The translations under genes and the position numbers were made by a program. A stretch of DNA of 64,000 nucleotides from Anisus vortex (Eukaryota > Mollusca > Gastropoda > Planorbidae), in contig OX421494.1 of assembly GCA_949126835.1 (NCBI GenBank), forward strand, positions 2,277,201 through 2,341,200, written 5' to 3'. The notes under the pieces are model-generated. The model was not told the DNA's origin. It saw only the letters and a program-made list of their open reading frames with translations, and ran no database searches. Shown piece after piece: positions 1-10,400 of this stretch. Each line of letters opens with the position of its first letter. Position 1 is the stretch's first letter.

Positions 1-661
1 ATAGATTTCTAGAAATATTATGAATGATAGACAAGTCCTACAAAGTTTTTGTCTAAATTTACATGTAGCATATTCGATTGTCTCCCGCTGGCCCGCTGAC
101 TTAATCTGACTTGACTTGTTCTTCTGAAAGTCTGACATAAAGGAGAAGAATGAGTCTGTCTATTATGGTGTAACGCAACCCCGATGAGTTGAAAACTGTT
201 CTCGATGGAATGATTATAGCAATGTGCTTCATTTAATCTAATACACTCAACTCCCGTTTGTTATCTGAATTTGAAAAGAAAATGTCAAATCCAAAGGAAC
301 CGCGAGCTCTAAAAAAAATGTATAGAACCTAGATCTAAGTCTCAGGAACCACCAAGCTTATAAAGTTTGAGAACTTTATAGATGGCAGAAGGAGCGTCTG
401 TAATATAAAAGATAATTCTTAGATGTAATTTTATTGTTTTGATTGAAGAATGTTAAACAATGGTTCAAATTGTCATAAGATTTTTTAAAAGAAAGATACA
501 GAAATCTTTATTTAATATTTTTGTTTAAGCATAGAAAAGAAAAGAACGAAAAGTGTGAAAGGAAACAAAGAACGTATATTTCTATGGTAACATAATCATA
601 ACATTTCCGGTAGCGGATTTATCGTGTTTCAACTGTGATACCACTTCGTCCCAACAAAAGG

Positions 662-3600
662 ATGAACTTTTTATCTAGCATTTCACTCCTACTGCTATTG
701 AATTTAGCATTCGTCCTATCTCATGATGATGATTCTAAATTCTTTAAGGATATTCCACCCGGTACTACTTTTATTTTTGCATTTCAACCAACTAAAATTT
801 TGATCAAATCCTTAGACTTAGAACTACAATTATCAATTAAGAATCCTATACCTATACTCACTGTCACTGTTATAATAATACTGTATTATACTGTATAATG
901 TAACATGACTTATACATATTTTAAGACTGTAAGACAAAGAAAAAATTATTATTAAATTTATTAGGGCATTATTACCTATAGTCCTATAGTCCTATAGTCA
1001 TTAGGTCTATTCTATTAATTAGGCCTATCTATAGTTAATGCGAATAGTCATTTTTAAGAAAGTAGTAACCTCAATGACCTCATGCATGAGTAACAATATC
1101 ATTAGTTATTGTAAAATCAATATAATAATGATTAGCCTAATCAATTTATAAGGTCTACTCTTACTCTAGCTATCTCTATAATTAGGCCATTAGCGGTTAT
1201 GGCTTACGGTTAGGCAAGGAATCATCATTCATGCCATGCCATTTGAAACATGTCTATCAACTCTTATTTTTCCAAAATCCCATGATAGCCAGCTTATTTA
1301 AGCTAAAAAAATATTAATTCTTCTTCTTCAATAAGCCTATGAAATTATGACTTATGATTTAAGATTAAGGCCTATGCCACTATTATTATGTTAAGCTTAT
1401 ACTCCTATACAGGCTATATCTATATTCTATATCATATACTTATACTATAGGCTACCATATAGGCTAGTCATATAGCCTAGTGTATAGACCTACCCTATAC
1501 TCTATACTTATACACAAACAACTTTACTATGATGCAAAAGGCTCAAATAAAATTCAAAAGTTAAGAAGTAAATAAAATAAAAAAAATCAAAACCAGACCT
1601 ATACAGTGCTCTCACAAGGGGGAGGGCAGAGGGGGGCATATGCCCGGGGGCGATACTTAAAATTCTAGGGGGCAGCAAATATAGTCTAAATGTCTAAATA
1701 TAGCACTAAACAAAGCAATTAGGCCTACAGTATGCAAGGGGGCGCTGCGGAAACTTTTGCCCTGGGGCGCCACATAGGCTTGTGAAGGCTCTGCCTATAG
1801 ACTCTAGTGTGGCACTATTTATATGCATAAAGCTATAATTTATATTTTCTATTTAAATGTATTTATTGTTATAGCCTATTATTGTAATTATAGAATCTAG
1901 GCCTATACAATATTATCAAAATGTTATTATAATTACAATTTCTAGAAATGCGGTGCAATGGATGCTTGATGACAGTCAAGGGTATGTATTGTTAACATGA
2001 TCTTCAACAACTAGTAGGCCTATTGTATATATAAGATGCTCAAAACCTTTAACTTAATTATTACAAGACAATAATAAAAAAAAATAAAAAAATTCAAAAT
2101 AAAAATCTTTCTCTGACAAATGAAAACATTAACCCTATCTGCATTCTTACACAAGTTGTGAGAAGTTTAACTTAATTGCAGATTTTGCCTATGCTATTAT
2201 TATTAATTGATGTTTGATGCAATTATTTGTTTTAAGAATATAAAATAGACCTCCATATAATATATACATAGATAATTTTAAAGCAATTTTCAATGAAAAA
2301 TTGTTTCAGTGAAATATTAGTTGCCTTACATTTTGTTTTCTCTAATTTCATTTTACAGCCTTAAATAGAATGCTGCTCAGTTCTAAAAGTGATTCTTTAG
2401 ATGGTCAAATCTCAAGGTCCATTACTAATGTTTGTGATGAGACAAGACTAAGCATATCTGAATACAATCCAAAAATAGTCACTAAAGTCTGCAAATATTT
2501 AACAAGTATGTATTTTCATTCATTTACCCTTTACTTTACTTATTACCCATCAGAACCTCTGGGGCACTTGCTGCACTGGGGCACTTGCTGCCAATGATAG
2601 TTCTCCAAGAGTTGTCCTGGGCCAATTTTTCCTTCTAGTTCAGTTCATCTTTGTTGTTGCCACCTCTAGGTCATGTGGCCAAATTTCCCTAAACAAACCT
2701 TAAAGGTCAATTGGAGCAGTGGTGATGAAGTAGATATCATCAGTTTCAGTGTTACTTCATGCAAGAGGATTGTGTCACCAGAAAGATAATTTATTTTTCT
2801 AAATGAACGCCAGACATGCTGATGTCATGTAATATGTGTATGATTATAAAGGCTTAGAAACTTTATTTCCATCACTTACATCTGCTTAGGGAATCAATTA
2901 GATTAGCTTTTAGATTAAAAACTTAAGTTCTAATTTTTATAAGCTGTATGAGAGGCTACCTTGTAGTGAATTACATCATCTCCTTCTTTTCAACACTTAA
3001 ATATGTCAAAATAATTTATTATTATGAGGGTCTATCTTATCTTTCGTGTTAATGATGCTTCTTCTATACAGAAGATTATTGCGTCTTACTCTTAGCCATG
3101 GTTCGAGTCTAGTCTTGCATTTTGATTAATGTTTAAATGATGTTAAGTTACTGGTTTTCCTGGTTTGTAAGAAAAATGTTTTTGTCCTTATGTTTATCTG
3201 AGTATTGTGATAGATAGTTATTGTGTTGTATTTCTCAGTTAGAATTTAATACCTTATGTATTATTACTACTTATCTAGTCTAGTTTTCAATGGTTTGATT
3301 AGGTCAATTACTTCTGTAAATCTTAACTTTTTTTTAAGATAATATTTTTATCAACAAAGATTAAGATTTAAGATAAGACTAGACTTCAATCAGGAATAAG
3401 TATATGGTGCAATAATCTTCTGTAATCTTCAGTGAAGTCGGCTGGTCCAGCAGGTAGTTCACCGGACTGTCAACCAAAAAACAACTGACACGTCGCGGGT
3501 TCTATCCCTGCCACCGACAGATCCCTGTCGCCCTGCAGGAGTTTTTGGCCTAGTGGACGTATTAATCTTCTATCTAGAAGGAACGTCTGTAAACTTATAA

Positions 3601-5236
3601 GAAGAATAGAAGGAACATTTGTAAAAAAATAAGATAAGAAGATAAGAGTATGAAATACAGTCCAAAATTGGCTTGATGGTTGAAATTTCTTCTTTGATTT
3701 ACAGAGAAATACAGACAAGAATTATTCAATGAGATGACGAGACACTATAATCAACTGTCTCACTCTACTTACTTACAACTGGCCCATCATATTTGCCAAA
3801 CTGTGCTACGTATGTGTCCTGGACCACAAAACCATTCACGTGATGCTGTAAGTATTCATATTTATTTTTTTTCCTCCAAATGTCTAAAGCTCGACAAACC
3901 GCAGAGCTTTCGTGACAGAAATTTTATTTTTAAAGCTTTCCTTAATATGGACTTGTATGACTGTTCTATTAAAATCTTTTATATTGATAATTCAAGTTTA
4001 TTTTAATATGTGAAATCTATAGTTTCCAAAAGACATGCACTAGTTCAAGTTTTTTTTAGATTAGCACAGTAACAAAACATTTTTTAATCTTTCTTATGAC
4101 CTAAACAACTATATGAATTAGGTTTTTTTAATAGCATCATTCAGATCCCAGGAGAAAAATCCAGGATCTAAACAACAAATATTTGGATTTGAAATCCAAT
4201 GTTGTGTAAACCATAACTACGATTCTTTGTATTCAAGCAGGATTAACTCGGAGAGAGTTCTGATATTAAGCCAAGACTTTTTCTTTTGCACTAGCATACA
4301 CAAAATGTATCAAAATAACAAAGTACTTTCAATTAGATGAGATAGAAATATTGCATCTGTTCTGATTTAGGTGCCACATCTGCTAAACTCATTTCTGTTT
4401 TATTATCAGACTTATTAACTATCATTGGTTAATGCAGCAGCATGTTGGGATTGTCATTCTTAAGTTCCTGGGTTCGGATCCATGATAGTGGTTAGTACAT
4501 CAGACTGTAGGCAGGACAACCAGGTTCTATCCCAGCCGCTGTCTAATCTCTGCCACCCCAAAGGAGTTTTGAGCCAAGGATGTAATAAACTTCTATGAGG
4601 AAGGAACATCTGTATTGTCATAAGAATCCAAGTTAAATGCCATTCTTTGTCTTTCCGAGACTAAACAGGGTCTATGAGTCTACCCAGCTCAGATGGGTGC
4701 CCAACATTAGTTAGGGAAAAGCAAAAGGTGAGTGGGCATTATGCAGGACTCACAATCTCCTTAGGGGTATGGTGGCCGAGCGACAGCGCAATTGGCTGGC
4801 ATATTTGAAGGTTCTGAGTTCAAACACTAGTAAAGGCAAGGTTGTTTACCTTGGGATTTGAGTCTACCCATCTCTAACGGGTACCCAACATTAGTTGGGG
4901 GAAAAAAAGGCTTTTGGGTATTGTGCTGGGCACACAATTCCCTTTGTATGCCACAGAAACTGGGGAATGCTGCTTCACTAGCCCTTGGGGCCAACCAGGT
5001 TTGGAAGGATGCTTTACTTTAATTACCAAATTATCAAAGGGTTGGGGGGAGATGGTGGTATAATGTTAAATAAGAATAGGCGTTGGACTTGAAATATAAT
5101 TCCTTTATGTTTTTTTACATTTGAACAGGATGAAGCTTGGCTTCATATTGATGAAAAAACACAAGATTTTAAAATAAAACCAGGAAAAAACTTGAAAATG
5201 CCCCGTCCAGTGCCAGAAACTCGTGATGAGCTTTAA
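662..5236 (+). CDS. MZB1/Canopy-like ER-luminal saposin-fold protein, 5 exons, 177 aa
   Basis: Spliced exons are 662-761, 1946-1981, 2359-2505, 3705-3847 and 5129-5236. All borders are AG/GT, all phases agree, and the total is 534 nt including TAA. Residues 1-20 form a signal peptide (MNFLSSISLLLLLNLAF...). A CxxC (RCNGC) follows at about residues 36-40, then four more cysteines (VCDE, VCKYL, HICQT, RMC). The last four residues are RDEL, an ER-retrieval signal. The cysteine order and spacing match the MZB1 (pERp1)/Canopy group, ER proteins that assist oxidative folding; human MZB1 is of similar length (about 189 aa). The ATG at 662 was chosen because the signal peptide begins there; the reading frame also extends upstream to a GTG at 635. 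The exon 1 donor (GTACTA) is weak, but the phase fits exon 2. The family call comes from pattern recognition, not an alignment; another saposin-like ER protein is possible. Confidence 0.75.
1597..1801. mobile_element. GC-rich insert with imperfect terminal inverted repeats
   Basis: A G-rich block of about 200 bp lies in very AT-rich intron 1 of the MZB1-like gene. Its ends, CCTATACAGTGCTCTCACAAG and CTTGTGAAGGCTCTGCCTATAG, are imperfect inverted repeats of each other. This suggests a small non-autonomous DNA element. No target duplication was recognised. Confidence 0.4.
1946..1981 (+). other. 36-nt microexon encoding the CxxC of the MZB1-like gene
   Basis: The sequence reads ...tttctag, then 36 nt, then GTATGT. 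With one base taken from exon 1 it encodes E-MRCNGCLMTVK, which supplies the first cysteine pair expected in the family. Phase is 1 on both sides. Skipping the exon would keep the frame but remove the CxxC. Confidence 0.7.
3052..3170 (-). mobile_element. Solo LINE 3' end (same family as LINE-1 at 21.7-23.6 kb)
   Basis: This matches the 3' end of LINE-1 over the stretch containing GAAGATTATTGCG, GGTTCGAGTCTAGTCTTGCAT and GATGTTAAGTTACTGGTTTTCC. It is a heavily 5'-truncated insertion in intron 3 of the MZB1-like gene. Confidence 0.65.
3431..3612 (+). mobile_element. SINE family A copy
   Basis: A tRNA-like head has a box A-like GGTCCAGCAGGTAG and a box B-like GGGTTCTATCCC. A body containing CCCTGCAGGAGTTTT follows, then the tail AATCTTCTATCTAGAAGG and ACGTCTGTAAACTTATAAG. 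Closely related copies are at 6766, 15965 and 48152. It lies in intron 3 of the MZB1-like gene. Confidence 0.8.
4480..4630 (+). mobile_element. Degenerate SINE family A copy
   Basis: Recognisable parts are GTGGTTAGTACATCAGACTG, GGTTCTATCCCAGCC, GGAGTTTTGAGCC and the tail AATAAACTTCTATGAGGAAGG. It is diverged, so it is an older insertion. Confidence 0.6.
4655..5010 (+). mobile_element. SINE family B: a body fragment followed by a fuller copy
   Basis: The fuller copy starts near 4767 with a tRNA Leu/Ser-like box A (GGTGGCCGAGCG) and a box B-like GGTTCTGAGTTCAAAC. The family body follows: GAGTCTACCCA, GGGTACCCAACATTAGTTG, then CACAGAAACTGG and GCTGCTTCAC. A second, partial body (GAGTCTACCCAGCTC, CCCAACATTAGTTAGGG) lies just upstream at 4655-4760. 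Confidence 0.7.
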
Positions 5237-6171
5237 TTGATGATTTAATTGCTGATTTTTACTGATAATTTTATTTTTGATTTGTTTTACTTTTTCTCTA
5301 TAGATATTCCACATTCCATTTTAATTTTAAAATTACCGTATTTTCTTTAAACTGATACTATTAAGAAAAGTTTATAGAATTGTTCCATAAAAAGGACAAT
5401 AATAGAGTTGTGTTTTTTTGTTAAAAGTGTCAATTGCCCTTGAAAAAGTAACAGAAGCAGAATTGGTAATATGATAAAATAACATTAAGTTAAATTTCAA
5501 CATTTAAGATAATCTGTCGTGTCATATTTTTGTTTTCATTACCTGCTGAATAGCGTGCACAGTGAAAAATGTAAACTTAATGTGTTTGAAAAATGTATTA
5601 TACATTTCATTTTTTTTAATGAATAATGCAGAGATATAATCTCTATTCAATTATACTCAGGTCTAAACAGAGGATTGTAACTTTCAGTTTGGTAGAATTG
5701 ATTGAACTATTTGGCTAAAGTTCATAATTTTACACTTGCAGTGACTTGTAGAGAGAAATAGGACAGATCGAGTTTGTTTTGATTTGAATTGTGTCTGCTT
5801 GATCTCTTCTAAATGTCTACTAGATGCCCAGATTAAAAAAACAAATGTACAGGTTTTAGTGTGTCTCATTGTTGAAACATTTTGCCCGCTTGCCATTTTC
5901 ATCTTTTGTTGTGTTGTGCAATATCCAAATATATTTTTTTGACTTTTTAAAATTTGTGTTTTTTTTAAAGTGCCTTCTGAATTGAGATTCAACATTGCAT
6001 TTTATTGGTTGTTCTATTTTTATGAAAGTGAACAGAATAATGGAAAGTGTGTTTAAATTTAAACTTTTGTTTAATAAACTTCTTTGTGTTAACTTTTGAT
6101 GCGTTAACATTTTTATTTTAACTTTTAAAGTTGTGTAAAAAAATTTGTGTAAGCTTTTAGTTTTTAAAAAG

Positions 6172-6440
6172 AAAAGTAATCCTAGACCAAATTGATTCAT
6201 AGGACTGGTGAAGCAGCGTTTACCAGTTTCCTTGGCCACTGCTTACTAGGGTATTGTGTGGCCAGCTGAACACCCAGCCGCCTTTACTTTGCCAAAACCA
6301 ACGCAGGTATTTATCAGAGCTGGATTGACCCAGGGACATCCCTGCAGACCCAGGAAAAATTCCTAGCCTTTGCCAGGATTTGAACTTGGGACCTTCCGTA
6401 CATCAGCCTAATGCATTGCCACTCTGCCACCAGGCCCCTT
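6172..6440 (-). mobile_element. SINE family B copy
   Basis: This copy is in antisense orientation. It contains GTGAAGCAGCGTTTACCAG, GCCTTTACTTTGCC, a box B complement (GGATTTGAACTTGGGACC) and a box A complement (CCACTCTGCCACCAGG). It lies between the convergent MZB1-like and IFT70 genes. Confidence 0.75.
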
Positions 6441-6765
6441 GTTTCAGTTTATAATAGTTTTAATTTTGAAGAAATTTTATGTTCATAATTTGTGGGGAAA
6501 CAGAAAGTTTTATATTTTCTTAACACTTTCACAACAGAAAAAATTATATAAAAAAATTAATTCGCTTTTGTGAAGTGTATACATAAATATTAATTACTTT
6601 CTGAGTTTACTGTAGTGGACATGCATTACTAGTTCTGTAAAGATCTCATAGTAAAATCTGTTATATACAATGCTATCTCCATTATGCATAGAGTGTGTAT
6701 TAATAATATTTTCATATGCAGTTTTGAATAATGGGATTAAACCTGATCATATGTCCCATTGGCTA

Positions 6766-6909
6766 TCTTATAAGTTTACAGACGTTCCTTCTAGAAAAAA
6801 GATTATTACGTCCACTAGGCCCATAACTCCTGCAGGGCGGCAGCAGGGATAGAAACTGCAACGTGTTGGTTGACAGTCCGGTGAACTAACTGCAGGACCA
6901 GCCGGCCTC
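6766..6909 (-). mobile_element. SINE family A copy
   Basis: This is a reverse-complement copy. It starts with the tail CTTATAAGTTTACAGACG and TTCCTTCTAG and ends in the head, GACAGTCCGGTGAACTAAC then GGACCAGCCGGC. It lies downstream of both neighbouring genes. Confidence 0.8.
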
Positions 6910-7065
6910 TGATTAAATTTGCTACAATAATCTCAACAGTCATTGTTTTAAATATAAATTGACAGACAGCAAGTTTTATCCAACTTTATAATTTCATCTC
7001 ATCAACGTTAGATTTTTAGTAGTAACAAACAAACAATTATCGAGAACATGAAGTTTTAAACCTTT

Positions 7066-7071
7066 TTTATT
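7066..7071 (-). terminator. Possible poly(A) signal of the IFT70 gene
   Basis: AATAAA on the minus strand, about 420 nt past the IFT70 stop codon. AT richness makes chance matches common, so this is only a candidate. Confidence 0.35.
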
Positions 7072-7489
7072 TTACATTGTTTTTTTTCTTTATAATTAAA
7101 TACATTTTTTATACAATGATCAAATTCTGGAATGGACGGATTTGTGGTAACAAATAAATAAATAGAACAGATCTGGTATCAGAAGCAAAGAAATGAAATA
7201 AAACATGTTAGTTAAAATTTAAGTTTAGAAAAAAACCATATTAACTGAGTTACCTTCCCTGAACAAAACCACATGTTCATATTTTAATTCTAAGCACTTT
7301 CCTTTCATGAAGTAGACAAACCTATGTACTTTAAATATAACGTAGTCATTATTATTCCACTAAAGTTATTTATGTTCAAGAAACAGAATATGTTTCTCTT
7401 TAATTTTAAAACATCAAATTTATAATGTAAATAAATGAAAATGTCATAAATGAAGTTGTCATCAAAGTAAGGAGCCTGTTGTAGAGGAA

Positions 7490-10400
7490 TTAGTTTAGCT
7501 GTAACAAGAGAGATTTCAAGAGCCGAGCCTCAAATGCCACTGTGTTTCTACCAGGGTGCATTGGTTCTTCCTCCAGCGGCTGTTCAATGACTGCCTTCAC
7601 GTCTCTTCCGTACACTGCAACATGTAAGGGAAACAATTTTACTTTTGGTTGGAAAAGTTGACCATAAACTTTAAACTAAACAATACCACTGTGTAAATGG
7701 TTGTTTCATTTTAGAAATAGCTTAGACTAAAATAAAGCCTTAACAGTTACAGCTTTTGGAATGATTTGAATTGCCTAAAATTAAATTAGATTTACTGTCA
7801 GGGAAAAATTTCATAGTAAAAGAAAGATCATATCTACAACAAACAATGCTATATGAAGGCCATGATCTATAATTATAGATTGTTAAAATATAATTATAGA
7901 TCAGTCCTGGAATATATTATCATTTTATAACAACTGATTCGAATCAGCTCATTACTATATAATAAAGGGGAATATTTTATGCTAAGAATGAGCAATATTT
8001 TTTATAAAATTTCTATTTTCTTCAAACAAAAATGCCTTGTGGTGATTTGGCTTAGAGAAGCTGATAAGTTCTAACCATATGACACTGACCTAAAAAATTA
8101 ATAATTTCATACACTTCCTGTTTGTTCTGACCGATTAATTTTGGTCCTTTCCCTCTCGGAAGTCAATGCCAATTTTCCTCTACATCATTTTACCAAAACA
8201 GTGCAAGTGACAAAAGGTGTTAATTATATCAGTTATCTCCCTTGTCAATTGTTCATTACAACAATTAGAGATAAAGAAGTAAGAAAAACTCACATTCACA
8301 ACACTCAAGGAACTGAATGCATTCGTTCAACACGGTGTCTCGGATCATGATCATGTGCTTGGACATGTTCTCTATCAGAGACAGGAAGCAGCACTTGGCG
8401 TAAAACCAGGTGTCGGTCCCAAGCTTCTTGTTGTAAGGCTCCAAACTCTTGATGACACGGGAGATGCCAAACTCGTAGTTCCCCTTGGCACAGTACAGGG
8501 TTCTAGAAAGGATAAGAATACAATTAATCTTTACTCTATGACAGCTTCACACAACATTTTGTTGAATGACAGCATCACACAACTTTTTGTTGAATGACAG
8601 CGTCACATTTTGTTGAATGACAGTGTCACACAACCTTCTGTTGAATGAAAGCATCACACAACTTTTTGACACATGACCCATTTCATACCGCTACTTCCTG
8701 ACGTACCAACATTTATAAACTAGACTTTACTATAAATAGCAAGATATGAATTTCCTCAGTTTTTGAGACAAATGACATCCATACCTGAGCATTAGATAGG
8801 TTTCACTAGTTTCCAAAGCCTTTGCATACAAGGGGACAGTGTGACTAGCACAATTCCCAGCAGCCTTTAATCCCCTCCCCCCCCCCAACTAATGTCAGAC
8901 ATCCAGAGCTGGGTATTCTCTGGGACACCTTCCAGAGCCAGGAAAAAACAAATTAAAACAACAGGTATTTTTATGTGGATTTGAACCCAAGAATATTGTA
9001 GTAACAGTCTGACACTATGTTTCTGGACCACAGTGCCCAATAATATATCATAACTATGGTTATGTTTAAAAAATAGTGTTTTTAAAATAAGTATTCCGTC
9101 AGACCAAATTGATCCATATGACAGGTGAAGCAGTGTTCACCAGTTTCTGTGGCCACAGCTTACTAGGGGATTGTGTGGCCAGCACAATGCCCAGGCACTT
9201 TTACTTTACCCCAACTAAAGTCAGGTACCCATCAGAGTTGGGTGGACTCTGGTTCACCCTCCAGACTCAGGCACAAATTCTAGCCTTCACCAGGATTCGA
9301 AACCCAGGACCTTTTGTACGCCAGCCGAACGCTCTGCCACTCAACCACCATGTCTATTTGATGATATATTCATGAGGGGCTACATAAAAAAACATGATCT
9401 TTATAAGTTATAAGAAAGTAAAATCTAATAAATAATCAACAATCCACCAACCCAATGACCAAGTTGACAATACACAAATGATAAATTTTCTTCTCTGGCT
9501 CTTCGTAGGCAACCTGCTCTTCTTCTTTCTCTATTTTTCTCATCAATTCTTCAGCCTGGAAATGTATAGGATTTCATAGAAAACTGTTACATTTCATAGA
9601 AAACTGTTACATTTCATAGAAAACTGTTACATTTCAGAGAAAACTGTTACATTTCATAGAAAACTGTTACATTTCATAGAAAACTGTTACACTTCATAGA
9701 AAACTGTTACATTTCATAGAAAACTGTTACATTTCATAGAAAACTGTTAGGATTTCATAGAAAACTGTTAGGATTTCATAGAAAACTGTTACATTTCATA
9801 GAAAACTGTTACATTTCATAGAAAACTGTTACATTTCATAGAAAACTGTTACATTTCATAGAAAACTGTTACATTTCATAGAAAATTTACATTTTTAAAG
9901 AATACTGTTACATTTCATAGAAAACTGTTACATTTTAAAGAAACTGTTACATTAAAAAAAACCTGTTACATTTCATAGAAAACTGTACTCTCCATTATGT
10001 CTTAAAGACTAAAATGAAAAGGAGTGATTATACGGCAGATTGGCAGTATAACGCAAAACGTTATACGGCAAATTTTCGTTACCTATATTATACACACTGC
10101 TATTGGCGCAGGCGCATTATTGTTTAGCTGGCCCTGTATGCTCAATTACAATTTTTTGTTAAATTTTCAGCAACTTTTCTTGGCCCAGTGGTTAGTACAG
10201 GGCCAGCTAAACAATAATGCGCATGCACCAATAGCAGTGTGAATAATATAGGTCACGAAAATTTGCAGTATAACGTTTTGCATTATACGGCGAATCCGCC
10301 GTATAACGCCTCCGAAAATGAAAATCTATTCACACTGTGAAATAATTATCTCATTCAATTATTTACCAAAAGTTTAGTTGTTTTTTTAAATTCTGATAGA

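Noticed and set aside
635..661. Upstream GTG start for the MZB1-like protein
   Set aside because: Animal genes rarely start at GTG, and the signal peptide begins cleanly at the ATG at 662.
9109..9375. 88-residue open frame
   Set aside because: It lies entirely within a SINE B copy. The same applies to 10709-10912 and 17370-17552.
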